A stretch of DNA of 64,000 nt, taken from Acidobacteriota bacterium. Its GTDB lineage: Bacteria > Acidobacteriota > Terriglobia > Terriglobales > Acidobacteriaceae. The DNA lies in NCBI GenBank assembly GCA_021846275.1, contig JAJZBZ010000008.1, positions 50,092 to 114,091 of the forward strand, written 5' to 3'. Positions within the stretch are counted from its first letter, which is position 1. Every line of letters begins with the position of its first letter. Of the stretch, positions 1 to 10,151 are shown in pieces. Made by a program: the position numbers and the translations under genes. Below the pieces are notes generated by a model, which saw only the letters and a list, made by a program, of their open reading frames with translations, searched no databases and was not told the DNA's origin.

Positions 1-1443
1 TCGCAGAAAGACCGAGGCGCGATCCCACAGGCGAATGCCGAGCGAGCGCAGCGTGGGCATCCGGTACTGCGGCAGTTCCAGAATGAACGGCGTCTGGCTG
101 GACTTGAGGATCGAGCTTTTCAGCAGGCGCGCGGTGAACAGGGCCGCGACAAAACCGAGCAGATAGAGGCCAAGCATGACCAGCGTCTGAAGGCCGACAA
201 GCCCGTGAAGAAACGCAATCGGCGGAATGAAGGCCGCGATAAACAGCATATACACCGGCAGACGCGCCGAGCAGGTCATGAACGGCGTGACCAGGATCGT
301 CGCCAGACGGTCTCGCTTGTTCTCAATCGTGCGCGTGGCCATGATCGCAGGCACGGCGCAGGCGTAGGCCGAGAGCAGCGGGATGAAGGCCTTGCCATTC
401 AGGCCAATCGAACGCATCACGCGGTCGGCGATCAGCGCCGCGCGCGCCAGATAGCCTGAGTCCTCCAGAATGCCGATAAAGAGAAACAGCAGAAGAATCT
501 GTGGCAGGAAAACCAGCACGGAACTGACGCCCTTCCACGCGCCATCCAGCACCAGCGAGCGCAGCCATCCGTCGGGCAGATAGCTGGTGACATACGTGCC
601 CGCGCGGGCCAGCAAATCGCCAAGGCCGTCGCTGAGCGGCTGGCCGATGGTGAAGACAACCTCAAAGACGCTGAAGACGACGACCAGAAAAAACAGCGGA
701 CCCCACACGCGGTGCAACAGGAAGCCGTCGAGCCGGCGCGTGGCCGCCTCTGACAGCGGCGCGCGATAGCCCGTCCGCGCGCTCACCTGCGCGGCCCACT
801 TGTGCGCGCTCACCGGATTGCCCACGACGGGCAGCACGGTGGTCGCGGGATTGTTCTGCTCCTCGCCACGATGCCGATTGAGAAAAAGCTGGATCGCCTC
901 CAGGCCCGTGCCGCGCGACGCGCTGATGCGGGCCACCGGAGCGCCCAGTTCCTGCGCCAGGCGCAGAGGATCAATCTCTCCGCCGCGCGTGTCCATCACG
1001 TCGCTCATGTTCAGCAGAACCATCGTGGGCAGGCCCAGCGCAAGCACCGGAGCGGCCAGCATGAGCTGGCGCGTCAGGTGAAGCGAATCGAGCACCAGCA
1101 GAATCGCGTCCGGCTTCGGTGTGCCGGGCATGCGCCCTTCCAGCACGTCCACGGAGACGCGCGCATCCTCGGAAAACGGATCGAGCGAGTAGATGCCCGG
1201 CAGGTCGATCAGCGTCAGGTCACCGCGTCCGATGCCCGCCATCGCTCCCATGCGCTGCTCCACGGTCACGCCGGGATAGTTCGCCACTTTCTGGCGCAGA
1301 CCCGTCAGCCGATTGAAAAGCGTCGATTTGCCAGAGTTTGGTGGGCCGACGAGCGCGATGGTTCTCAGCGCGGAGTGTTTGCCGTCTACTCCGGCAGGGC
1401 CGTTAGGCGGAGTGTAGGGTGCCGGTGTGCAGCAGGTGCTCAT
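1..1443 (-). CDS. feoB: Ferrous iron transporter FeoB (C-terminus beyond window)
   Basis: Inner-membrane Fe(II) uptake protein with an N-terminal cytosolic G domain. Reading leftwards from ATG at 1443, the G1 P-loop GPPNSGKS lies at about residues 33-40, followed by a G3 motif DLPG and a G4 motif NMSD, then hydrophobic gate/TM segments (for example LFFLVVVFSVFEVVF and the SSVLVFLPQILLLFLFIGIL region). About 481 codons lie in the window and the rest continues past base 1. The start overlaps the feoA stop by four bases (ATGA), so translation is probably coupled. The family assignment is secure; only the C-terminal half is unseen. Confidence 0.95.
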   Translation of the reverse strand, partial: MSTCCTPAPYTPPNGPAGVDGKHSALRTIALVGPPNSGKSTLFNRLTGLRQKVANYPGVTVEQRMGAMAGIGRGDLTLIDLPGIYSLDPFSEDARVSVDVLEGRMPGTPKPDAILLVLDSLHLTRQLMLAAPVLALGLPTMVLLNMSDVMDTRGGEIDPLRLAQELGAPVARISASRGTGLEAIQLFLNRHRGEEQNNPATTVLPVVGNPVSAHKWAAQVSARTGYRAPLSEAATRRLDGFLLHRVWGPLFFLVVVFSVFEVVFTIGQPLSDGLGDLLARAGTYVTSYLPDGWLRSLVLDGAWKGVSSVLVFLPQILLLFLFIGILEDSGYLARAALIADRVMRSIGLNGKAFIPLLSAYACAVPAIMATRTIENKRDRLATILVTPFMTCSARLPVYMLFIAAFIPPIAFLHGLVGLQTLVMLGLYLLGFVAALFTARLLKSSILKSSQTPFILELPQYRMPTLRSLGIRLWDRASVFLR

Positions 1444-1730
1444 CGCATATCCTTGGCAAGCGGCTTTCTGGCGTGAGGCCGTCGAGCCTGCCGGGCCGGT
1501 GCGGCAGTCTGCGTCGTCCGCACCTGTATGCCCTGCGCGGTCTCTCGCCGCAGCGCAATCTCCAGCCCGTCCACGGCGTAGACCGTCGGGTCGCCTGCGG
1601 GCGCGCGGTGCAGCACCCGGACCCGCGCATTCGGCAGGAATCCCATGTACATCAGGTGATTGTGGACGCCCGGTGGCAGATCGACGGATTCAATGACGGC
1701 TGTCGTTCCCACTTCCAGTTCGCTCAGCAT
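1440..1730 (-). CDS. feoA: Ferrous iron transport protein A
   Basis: Small SH3-like cytosolic partner of FeoB. The 96-residue reading from ATG 1730 (MLSELEVGTTAVIESVDLP...) shows the usual FeoA pattern, including HNHLMYMGFLPNARVRVL and a C-terminal VDGLEIALRRE beta hairpin, with a basic tail of about 25 residues. The frame is open further upstream, but 1730 is preferred because the FeoA domain begins there and the upstream residues do not look like FeoA. It overlaps feoB by 4 nt. A pair of palindromes at 1793-1832 sits just upstream and may be its operator. Confidence 0.88.
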   Translation of the reverse strand: MLSELEVGTTAVIESVDLPPGVHNHLMYMGFLPNARVRVLHRAPAGDPTVYAVDGLEIALRRETAQGIQVRTTQTAAPARQARRPHARKPLAKDMR

Positions 1731-1792
1731 GCTCAAGCGCTTCACTCTCTGCCGTGCTTTCCGAAACTGCCGGGACTGGAAAGCAGAAATAC

Positions 1793-1832
1793 GACCAGAT
1801 TGGTCCGTCTTGAGTATACGACCATTTCGGTC
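1793..1832. promoter_or_regulatory. Tandem palindromic operator candidate upstream of feoAB
   Basis: GACCAGATTGGTC at 1793-1805 is a perfect interrupted palindrome (GACCA/TGGTC). GACCATTTCGGTC at 1820-1832 is a related imperfect copy (GACC/GGTC). Both are preceded by TAC or ATAC and their left ends are 27 bp apart. Direct repetition of a dyad is typical of repressor sites. The binding protein is unknown; a TetR-, Rrf2- or MarR-type regulator is only a guess. Confidence 0.5.
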
Positions 1833-1921
1833 TGCATTGCAAAGGCTGCGACGCGAATGCCTGTTCATGAGATCAATCCGCCTCCAACTTCAGGTTCTAT
1901 CGTGCAACCAGCACAAAAATC

Positions 1922-1937
1922 TGTGATTTGCGTCACT
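1922..1937. promoter_or_regulatory. CRP/FNR-type half-site pair upstream of proline dehydrogenase
   Basis: TGTGATTTGCGTCACT matches the CRP-family pattern TGTGA-N6-TCACA except for the last base. It lies about 110 bp before the proline dehydrogenase start. A better copy occurs upstream of purC at 51093-51108. A regulator of this family is not visible in the window. Confidence 0.45.
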
Positions 1938-2047
1938 TGTGCGCCGGGCAAACTGCGGCGCGACGGTGGCAGTGTGGCGGGCGCGTATGCCACACTCTAG
2001 GATGGTTCTCGGTTTTCAGCCACGATTCCGGAGGTTTCAGGGTTCTT

Positions 2048-2974
2048 ATGCCGATCATGCGAAGTGTATTCATCTCCATGTCCACGAACCGATGGATGCG
2101 CCGTTTTGGCGAGCGTTCGCGGCTGGGGCGCAGGATGAGCGCGCGTTTTGTGGCCGGGATGGAGATTGAGGACGCCCTCCGCGTGGCCGAGCGGCTGAAT
2201 GCCCAGGGCATGAGCGTCACGCTCGACTCACTTGGCGAAAGCGTCAACAGCGAGGCCGATGCGCAGCGGGCGGCGGAGATTTATCACGACCTGCTGAACC
2301 AGATCGCGCTCCGCAGGCTGGACGCGAATATCAGCGTGAAGCTGTCGCAGATGGGGATGGAGTTTTCCCCGGAGCTGGCCGAGCGGATCGTCGGGGGACT
2401 GACCGAGCACTGCCGCGCTACGGGCAATTTTCTGCGTATCGACATGGAAGGCTCGTCGCTGACCCAGGCGACAATCGACCTGGTGCGCCGCATGAACGCC
2501 AGGCCCGACTCCGCCGGTCATATCGGCGTGGTCATTCAGGCATATTTGTATCGCTCCGAGCGCGACATCGCCCAACTGCTCGCCGACGGCATTCGCATCC
2601 GCCTCTGCAAGGGCGCCTACCAGGAGCCGGCTTCGATTGCATTTCCGCGCAAGGCCGATGTGGATACGAATTACATTCTGCTCGCCGGGCGACTGCTGTC
2701 CAGCCCGGTCTATCACGGCATCGCCACGCATGATGAGGCCATGATCCGCGCGGTGCGCGACTATGCCAGACACAACGGGATTGCGCCGGAGCATTTCGAG
2801 TTCCAGATGCTCTACGGCGTGCGGCGCGACCTGCAACGCAGGCTGGTGGACGAGGGCTACAGGATGCGCATCTACCTGCCGTTCGGCCACGAGTGGTATC
2901 CCTACTTCATGCGGCGGCTGGCCGAGCGCCCCGCCAATGCGTTCTTCGTCCTGCGCAACCTACTTCGGAGCTGA
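2048..2974 (+). CDS. Proline dehydrogenase (monofunctional)
   Basis: FAD-dependent oxidation of L-proline to pyrroline-5-carboxylate, feeding electrons to the quinone pool. The 308-residue product has the PRODH TIM-barrel hallmarks: VTLDSLGESV near the N-terminus, ADGIRIRLCKGAYQEP in the centre, EFQMLYGVRRD, and a C-terminal RIYLPFGHEWYPYFMRRLAE carrying the substrate-binding Arg pair. There is no aldehyde dehydrogenase domain. ATG 2048 follows GGAGG at 2030-2034; the frame is open upstream to 1928 but that extension is not PRODH-like. Its last 15 bases overlap the end of the convergent DUF3106 gene. Confidence 0.92.
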   Translation: MPIMRSVFISMSTNRWMRRFGERSRLGRRMSARFVAGMEIEDALRVAERLNAQGMSVTLDSLGESVNSEADAQRAAEIYHDLLNQIALRRLDANISVKLSQMGMEFSPELAERIVGGLTEHCRATGNFLRIDMEGSSLTQATIDLVRRMNARPDSAGHIGVVIQAYLYRSERDIAQLLADGIRIRLCKGAYQEPASIAFPRKADVDTNYILLAGRLLSSPVYHGIATHDEAMIRAVRDYARHNGIAPEHFEFQMLYGVRRDLQRRLVDEGYRMRIYLPFGHEWYPYFMRRLAERPANAFFVLRNLLRS

Positions 2975-3628
2975 CGGCTGCGCAGTCGGTGAGCCGCTCA
3001 CCGCATGGACGGCTGTCGGCGTGGGCGGCTCGTATGGCTCAACGGCGAGCAGATTGCCGAGGATATCGCGCTCCTGCGAAGACAGTGATGAGGTGTAAAG
3101 CGGCGCATTCAACTGCGGGCCGCGCTGGTCCGGTGGAAGCTGGCGCAGCGTGCGAAAGGCCTCGCTGACGCGGGCCAGGCGGTCGGCCGGAAGCGCGCTC
3201 AGATCGCGAACAGACTGGTTAAAGGCGGTTCGCTGCGCAGGGTTCAGCTTTTCAATGGCCTCGTTGCGCGCCAGATAACGCTCGCGCTGGTCCGGAGGCA
3301 TCGCGTGGATGCGCTCCAACTGCTGGAGCAGCCGTTGCTGCGCCGGTGAGGAAAGTTGGCGAAAGGATGCGTCCTGCCGCAGAAGCATCTCCTGCTGCTG
3401 GACCGGAAGATTCTGGTGCTGCGCGAGCCAGTCGGGGAGATGACCGGCGGGTCCGGGTATGGGGTGCCGGTCGCCCGGTGCCACGCGCGAATTCATCGCT
3501 GCGCCACCGTGTGAGGACGAAGCGCCATGTTGCGGCCTGCCGTGCAGCTCCGGCGAAGCCAGCAACAGACCCAGGCAGACAGCCAACACTGCCGAGGGCG
3601 CAAAATAAGTTGGATTACGACGGCTCAT
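2960..3628 (-). CDS. DUF3106-like secreted protein
   Basis: The 222-residue protein begins with a signal peptide (SAVLAVCLGLLLASPELHG) and then a Gln/Pro/Leu-rich helical region with repeated PxxQRxxLxxLxxL-like units (LSSPAQQRLLQQLERI, MPPDQRERYL, LNPAQRTAFNQSV, LPPDQRGPQ), resembling DUF3106. The function is unknown; export and a periplasmic, possibly stress-related, role are inferred. It is third in a minus-strand set after an ECF sigma factor and an anti-sigma factor (71 bp gap), suggesting it belongs to that regulon. It is convergent with, and overlaps, the proline dehydrogenase gene. Confidence 0.75.
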   Translation of the reverse strand: MSRRNPTYFAPSAVLAVCLGLLLASPELHGRPQHGASSSHGGAAMNSRVAPGDRHPIPGPAGHLPDWLAQHQNLPVQQQEMLLRQDASFRQLSSPAQQRLLQQLERIHAMPPDQRERYLARNEAIEKLNPAQRTAFNQSVRDLSALPADRLARVSEAFRTLRQLPPDQRGPQLNAPLYTSSLSSQERDILGNLLAVEPYEPPTPTAVHAVSGSPTAQPSAPK

Positions 3629-3699
3629 GCGATTATCCCGTCAATGTGGACCTCGCCTCCACAGCGGCAGTGCCCTCCAGGTTCTGATTCACTATCTCT

Positions 3700-4203
3700 T
3701 TAATCCGTGGTGCTCGACAGATTCTCCAGCGTGTCCAGCGCTGGCGCGTTATTGTCCATGTTGACGAGATCCTGCACGACTGCGGGACTCGCCGTGATGA
3801 CAGCTGGCGCGGGCTGAGGCGCTGGCAGCACGAAGCCAAGATACGCTCCGCCACCGACAACGACCATCACAGAGAGCGCGGCCACCATCACCGGCTGGAA
3901 ACTCCATCGCTGTCCATAGATCAGCCGCGCCTGCAAATGCCACCGCAGGCGGGCAAGCCATCCCCTTTGCGGCGCGCGGCGCTCCTCGTCCAGGAGCGCC
4001 GTCATGCGCGTCATGAAATACGGGTTGGGTTCCGGAGCCTTCCAGGTCTCCAGAGCCTGCATCAGCCGACGCATCTCATCCGCCTCCCGGCCGCATGCCG
4101 CGCAGCCATCCGCGTGAGCATCCCACGCGGACGCATCCCGCCCGGCGCGCGCGCCCACGAACTGCTCCATCATCTCGTTTTGAAACTCCCTGCAACTCAT
4201 CAT
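3700..4203 (-). CDS. Zinc-finger anti-sigma factor, single-pass membrane protein
   Basis: The 167-residue protein has an N-terminal ZAS-type motif HADGCAACG (H-x3-C-x2-C) at about residues 30-38, followed by a helix and one TM segment (VMVAALSVMVVVGGGAYLGF) near residues 105-125, with a short periplasmic tail. This is the layout of anti-sigma factors that hold ECF sigma factors at the membrane. It lies 43 bp downstream of the sigma gene at 4247-4933 and is presumably its antagonist. Confidence 0.85.
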   Translation of the reverse strand: MMSCREFQNEMMEQFVGARAGRDASAWDAHADGCAACGREADEMRRLMQALETWKAPEPNPYFMTRMTALLDEERRAPQRGWLARLRWHLQARLIYGQRWSFQPVMVAALSVMVVVGGGAYLGFVLPAPQPAPAVITASPAVVQDLVNMDNNAPALDTLENLSSTTD

Positions 4204-4246
4204 GATTCACCCCCTGCGGTTCGCCGATGTGCCCCGGCTGTGTTTG

Positions 4247-4933
4247 CTAAAGGTACTGCTCTAGGCTCTCGCGCAGCGTTCGATAGGCGCGAAAGAGTAA
4301 GGACTTGGTGGCCGATTCGCTCAACTGCAAAACCTCCCCGATCTGCCGGTAATCCAGCTCCTGATACTTGTGCATCAGCACGGCCATGCGCTGCCGCTCC
4401 GGCAGTCGGTCAACCTCGCGCCGTATGGCCGCCATGCGCTCGGCGCGCAGCAACTGCCGCTCAACGTCCGGAGTCGCGTCTGCCACATCCGGCGTCGTTC
4501 CTGTCTCCGCGTCCGGTGCGTCCAGCTCCACGCGGGGCGACTCCCGCTCGGCCTTGGAATCGCGCGCATGGTTGGCGGCCAGATTCGTGGCAATCCGATA
4601 GAGCCATGTGCTGAACTTCGCCTCGGCGCGATAACTCGTGCGCGAGCGATAGACACGCAGAAACGTCTCCTGAGCCAACTCCTCGGCGACGGCTTCGGAG
4701 TGAACCATGCGATAGAGAAAGTGGACGATCTGCCGGTGATACTTCTGAACCAGGTAGTTGAATCCAGCCTCGTCGCCGACCGCCACGGCCAGCATGATCT
4801 CCGAGTCGTCGCGCGTTTCTCCGTGCGCGTGGTTGCGCGCCGTTGCGCCAGCTCTGGCTCCTGCGAATTGTGATTCCGGCTCGATGGTATCTTTCATGCC
4901 CAGGCCCGGATTGCCCATCACCAGGGTCGCCAT
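4247..4933 (-). CDS. ECF (RpoE-like) RNA polymerase sigma factor
   Basis: 228-residue sigma-70 family protein. Region 2 includes FNYLVQKYHRQIVHFLYRMV, EELAQETFLRVYRS and FSTWLYRIATNLAANHAR. Region 4 carries LPERQRMAVLMHKYQELDY-RQIGEVLQLSESATKSLLFRA. An acidic linker separates them. The N-terminal ~35 residues before region 2 are low in homology and an internal Met (MKDTIEPES) is an alternative start. It heads a sigma/anti-sigma/DUF3106 cassette. Confidence 0.92.
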   Translation of the reverse strand: MATLVMGNPGLGMKDTIEPESQFAGARAGATARNHAHGETRDDSEIMLAVAVGDEAGFNYLVQKYHRQIVHFLYRMVHSEAVAEELAQETFLRVYRSRTSYRAEAKFSTWLYRIATNLAANHARDSKAERESPRVELDAPDAETGTTPDVADATPDVERQLLRAERMAAIRREVDRLPERQRMAVLMHKYQELDYRQIGEVLQLSESATKSLLFRAYRTLRESLEQYL

Positions 4934-5071
4934 GTCCTTGTGGACACACCTTCAGGGTAAAAGTTGCGGCGCGGGCGCGGCAATCTTTCTTTTCACCCGG
5001 TTGCGAATCAGGAGCCGGAAACAGCACGGCTTTGACGGTGCCTGCCCCAGCCGGATGTGTCCTCCGCGCGG

Positions 5072-5099
5072 TTGTCGTCCGACTCCGCTGGATGATACT
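5072..5099 (+). promoter_or_regulatory. Possible promoter for tRNA-Val
   Basis: TTGTCG (5072-5077) and GATACT (5094-5099) are separated by 16 bp and lie about 70 bp before the tRNA. The match is modest and this is offered only as a candidate. Confidence 0.25.
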
Positions 5100-5167
5100 C
5101 TGACGATGCTGGTGCCTTCAGCCCATCCCGCGGCAATGCGCGCTGATCGGGCGCGCCGAAGCCAATC

Positions 5168-5242
5168 GGGCGATTAACTCAGCGGTAGAGTGCCACCTTC
5201 ACACGGTGGAAGTCGCAGGTTCGAATCCTGCATCGCCCACCA
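5168..5242 (+). tRNA. tRNA-Val (anticodon CAC)
   Basis: Cloverleaf with acceptor stem GGGCGAT/ATCGCCC, D arm ACTC...GAGT, anticodon stem CCACC/GGTGG around the loop TTCACAC (anticodon CAC), T arm GCAGG-TTCGAAT-CCTGC, discriminator A and an encoded CCA. 75 nt including CCA. Confidence 0.96.
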
Positions 5243-5333
5243 GGAAATTCCCTGAAATCCCTGCAATCTCCGGATAACTTGCCGTAATCCGGCACGGCAG
5301 CCTATCTTCCGGAGATCAGGACTTGCTCTGAAA

Positions 5334-5387
5334 GCCCAAGGTCCGCCCGAAACAGATTTGAAAACTCCGTTCCAGGCGGGCCTTGGG
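5334..5387. terminator. Long inverted repeat between tRNA-Val and katG
   Basis: GCCCAAGGTCCGCC (5334-5347) pairs with GGCGGGCCTTGGG (5375-5387) around a 27-nt loop. It sits after the katG stop (minus) and after the tRNA (plus), so it may end both transcripts. There is no strong T tract. A smaller nested repeat (CCGGAT 5270-5275 / ATCCGG 5287-5292) lies closer to the tRNA. Confidence 0.5.
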
Positions 5388-5428
5388 TTGTCTGCTCGGT
5401 TTGCCCGCAATTGGCAGCCTTGGTTGGT

Positions 5429-7657
<2,229 letters not shown>

Positions 7658-7724
7658 TTAGTATAGAAGCCGCCGTTCCGGTCGCGAGTCGGCGGATTTT
7701 GATGGGATTGGATTCAGTGCGACC

Positions 7725-7730
7725 TATAAT
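7725..7730 (+). promoter_or_regulatory. TATAAT box immediately before the MocA-like gene
   Basis: A perfect -10 hexamer ends only 7 nt before ATG 7738, so transcription may start at or next to the start codon (leaderless mRNA). No Shine-Dalgarno sequence is present. No good -35 is seen at 16-18 bp. Confidence 0.4.
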
Positions 7731-7737
7731 CCTGCTC

Positions 7738-8346
7738 ATGCCCGTCTCCTGCATCCTTCTCGCCGCCGGCGCCAGTCGCAGGCTGGGCCAGCCGAAGCAG
7801 CTCGTGCGCCTCGGCGGTGAAACCCTGCTGGAGCGAAGCGTGCGACTGGCTCTGCTGGCAGGCTGCGAGCGGGTTTTCGTCGTGCTCGGCGCGCAGGCCG
7901 AGCGGATTCGCGCCGAGATGGATGGGGAGATTGCTGCCCACAGTGAGGTCACGTTACTGGTGAACGAGCAGTGGGAGCAGGGAATCGCTTCGTCGATCCG
8001 TGCCGGAGCCGCGCGGCTGCGGCAGGATGGCTCCGCCAGCGGCGCGCTGCTGATGGCCTGCGATCAGCCGTTCCTCACGGTCGAGCATCTGCGCCTTCTG
8101 CTCGCAGCCTTTGCCGAGCGTGGCGAGCGGGAGATTGCAGCCTCGCTATACGGCGATACGCTCGGCATTCCAGCCGTCTTTCCGCGCAGCCGATTCACCG
8201 ATCTGCTCGCGCTTCGGGGCGACCGGGGCGCGCGCCATCTGCTGCGACAGGAGCCGCAGCTTGTCACCGTTGCCTGCGCCGCGGCGGCGCTTGATGTGGA
8301 CACGCCGGAGGATCTCGCGCGTCTGAATCAGCAGTCCAATCCGTAA
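7738..8346 (+). CDS. MocA-like molybdopterin nucleotidyltransferase
   Basis: 202-residue Rossmann-type NTP transferase with the nucleotide-binding signature LLAAGASRRLGQPKQLVRL at the N-terminus, the metal-binding motif MACDQPFL at about residue 100, and GIPAVFPRSRF and GDRGARHLL further on, as in CTP:molybdopterin cytidylyltransferases. It probably forms the dinucleotide cofactor of xanthine dehydrogenase-type enzymes. The next gene is a MoaD-MoaE fusion, which supports a molybdenum-cofactor role. The frame is open to 7699, but ATG 7738 begins the fold. No RBS is visible. Confidence 0.82.
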   Translation: MPVSCILLAAGASRRLGQPKQLVRLGGETLLERSVRLALLAGCERVFVVLGAQAERIRAEMDGEIAAHSEVTLLVNEQWEQGIASSIRAGAARLRQDGSASGALLMACDQPFLTVEHLRLLLAAFAERGEREIAASLYGDTLGIPAVFPRSRFTDLLALRGDRGARHLLRQEPQLVTVACAAAALDVDTPEDLARLNQQSNP

Positions 8347-8418
8347 CCTCATTGCTCGGATCGAATCGGGCACTTTCCTTCGCAAAGAGTGCGTCTTCTT
8401 TGTATGCTGTCAGCAGCC

Positions 8419-9156
8419 ATGCGCGTCGAAATTCTTACCTTCGGCATTCTGAAAGACCTGTTCCCCGCTTCGTCTGTCGAACTGGCCGGGGACGCGACGG
8501 TGGACGATCTTCTGCTTCGCCTGCGCGGCGGACTGGAGCCGGGCAAAGTCAATTTTCTGCGCGGCATCGCCGTCAGCGTCAATGCGCAGTTCGCGCGTGG
8601 CGATCATCGTCTCAAGGATGGCGATGTCGTGGGCCTGTTGCCGCCCGTCTCCGGTGGTTCACCCGCCGCGGAAGACGCCGTGGTCACGTTTCTCACGCGG
8701 GAGCCGATTCCGACCGCGCGCTGGATGGAGTCAATTCGCAGGCCGTGCGATGGCGCGGTCGCCGCCTTCGACGGAATCGTTCGCGACCACACGCGCACGC
8801 GCCGCACGCTCTTCCTCGATTACGAGGCTTATGAAGAGATGGCCGCGACGCAGTTGCGCGCGCTGGCCGACGCCGCGCGCGAGCGCTTCGCCGTCCGCGC
8901 GGTCACCATCATCCACCGGCTGGGCAGGCTGGAAATCGGCCAGACATCGGTGCTCATCGTCGTCGCCTCGGCTCATCGCGCTGCGGCGCTCGATGCCTGC
9001 CGCTGGCTCATCGACACGCTCAAGCGCACGGTGCCGATCTGGAAGAAAGAGACCTTCGAGGATGGCGCGGTATGGGCCGACGGCGAGCCGTTTCCCGACG
9101 AGATTGCGCTGACGAATGAGGTGACGAATGCTCCGCCGCCGGAGACGTGCTCTTGA
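8419..9156 (+). CDS. MoaD-MoaE fusion, molybdopterin synthase
   Basis: 245-residue fusion. Residues 1-80 are a ubiquitin-like MoaD domain (MRVEILTFGILKD...) ending in PPVSGG, the double-Gly that must become a thiocarboxylate. Residues from about 95 onward are MoaE (GAVAAFDGIVRDHTR, FLDYEAYEEMA, HRLGRLEIGQTSV, VPIWKKE with the catalytic Lys). Both subunits act together to insert sulfur into precursor Z. Because the Gly-Gly is internal (G79-G80), activity should need cleavage after G80, as reported for mycobacterial MoaX. Start ATG 8419; an upstream in-frame Met exists at 8389. Confidence 0.9.
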   Translation: MRVEILTFGILKDLFPASSVELAGDATVDDLLLRLRGGLEPGKVNFLRGIAVSVNAQFARGDHRLKDGDVVGLLPPVSGGSPAAEDAVVTFLTREPIPTARWMESIRRPCDGAVAAFDGIVRDHTRTRRTLFLDYEAYEEMAATQLRALADAARERFAVRAVTIIHRLGRLEIGQTSVLIVVASAHRAAALDACRWLIDTLKRTVPIWKKETFEDGAVWADGEPFPDEIALTNEVTNAPPPETCS

Positions 9157-10151
9157 AAGCGACGCGGCAAACGTCGCGGCTGCCGCTTTGCGCGTTGTCC
9201 GCACAGACCGCGTTGATCGCGCTGGCCATCTGTTTCGCAACGGCGAAGCTGGCTGATGCGCAGGGAACAGCACCGCAGGCTTCGGCCGATTCGTCGGCTC
9301 CGGTCGCTACGCTGCGCGTCGATGTTCGTCTCGTGGACGTGCTGACCAGCGTGACCGATGCCAGTGGCGCGCCGATCGGCGGACTGGACGCGAAGGATTT
9401 CGCCGTCTTCGACAACGGAATCCAGCAGAAGATAGCGCTGTTTGAACGGCAATCGAACGTGCCGCTCAATCTGGTGCTGGCGCTCGATACCAGCGGCAGC
9501 GTGCGCAAGGACATGGATGCGGAGCGCAGTGCGGCGCGGGATTTTATCCGCAGCATCCTGCGTCCGCAGGACAGCGTCAGCGTGATTGAGTTTGCCACGA
9601 ACGTGCATCAGCTCGTTCCGTTCACCAATCAGATCAGGACCATTCAGCACGGCCTGAACTCGCTGCACAGCGGCGCGGCGACAGCGCTCTACGAGGCGAT
9701 CCAGAAGTCATCCCGCAGCCTGGAGCAGCGCGAAGGCCGCAAAGTCCTCGTGCTGGTTTCTGACGGTGGCAACACCGTCGATACCGTCACCTACCGCCAG
9801 GCGCTGGAAGCGGCTCTGCGGGCCGACGTGATGATTTACTCGCTGATCGATGTGCCGATCGAGGCAAGCGCCGGGCGCGACATCGGCGGCGAGCACGCGC
9901 TGATCACGCTCTCCGGGCAGACCGGCGGGCGCTATTTCTACATCGATGCCACCGGCGCGAAAGCCTCGTTCCAGAAGATCGCAGACGACCTGCGCACGCA
10001 ATATCTGATCGGCTACTATCCCGATTTTCAGCGTGACGCGGATGTCTTTCATCGCATCCAGGTCACAATTCCACGCGCCAGCGGCGAGGGCTATCAGCTT
10101 CGTTATCGCGCGGGGTATTATGCTGACAAGAGTTCCCAAACTGCTCCGTAG
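9153..10151 (+). CDS. Secreted VWFA-domain protein (acidobacterial type)
   Basis: The protein has a signal peptide (LIALAICFATAKLADAQ), then a beta-rich stretch VRLVDVLTSVTDASGAPI-GGL typical of the acidobacterial VWFA family (TIGR03436-like), and a VWA domain with the MIDAS motif LALDTSGSV at about residue 110 and later VLVLVSDGGNTVD. It is probably an extracytoplasmic adhesion or scaffolding protein. TTG 9153 is favoured: GGAG (9141-9144) is 8 nt upstream and TTGA overlaps the moaDE stop. GTG 9147 is the alternative and adds two residues. Confidence 0.85.
   Translation: MKATRQTSRLPLCALSAQTALIALAICFATAKLADAQGTAPQASADSSAPVATLRVDVRLVDVLTSVTDASGAPIGGLDAKDFAVFDNGIQQKIALFERQSNVPLNLVLALDTSGSVRKDMDAERSAARDFIRSILRPQDSVSVIEFATNVHQLVPFTNQIRTIQHGLNSLHSGAATALYEAIQKSSRSLEQREGRKVLVLVSDGGNTVDTVTYRQALEAALRADVMIYSLIDVPIEASAGRDIGGEHALITLSGQTGGRYFYIDATGAKASFQKIADDLRTQYLIGYYPDFQRDADVFHRIQVTIPRASGEGYQLRYRAGYYADKSSQTAP

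Larger units (their letters stand above)
1731..2047. other. Divergent control region between feoAB and proline dehydrogenase
   Basis: This 317-bp non-coding stretch separates feoA (minus) from the dehydrogenase (plus). It holds two 13-bp palindromes (1793-1805 and 1820-1832) nearer feoA and a CRP-type dyad (1922-1937) nearer the dehydrogenase. No convincing small gene is seen. Confidence 0.6.

Noticed and set aside
5174..5410. 78-residue minus-strand frame overlapping tRNA-Val
   Set aside because: Its C-terminus is the peptide typically read from the antisense of a tRNA gene.
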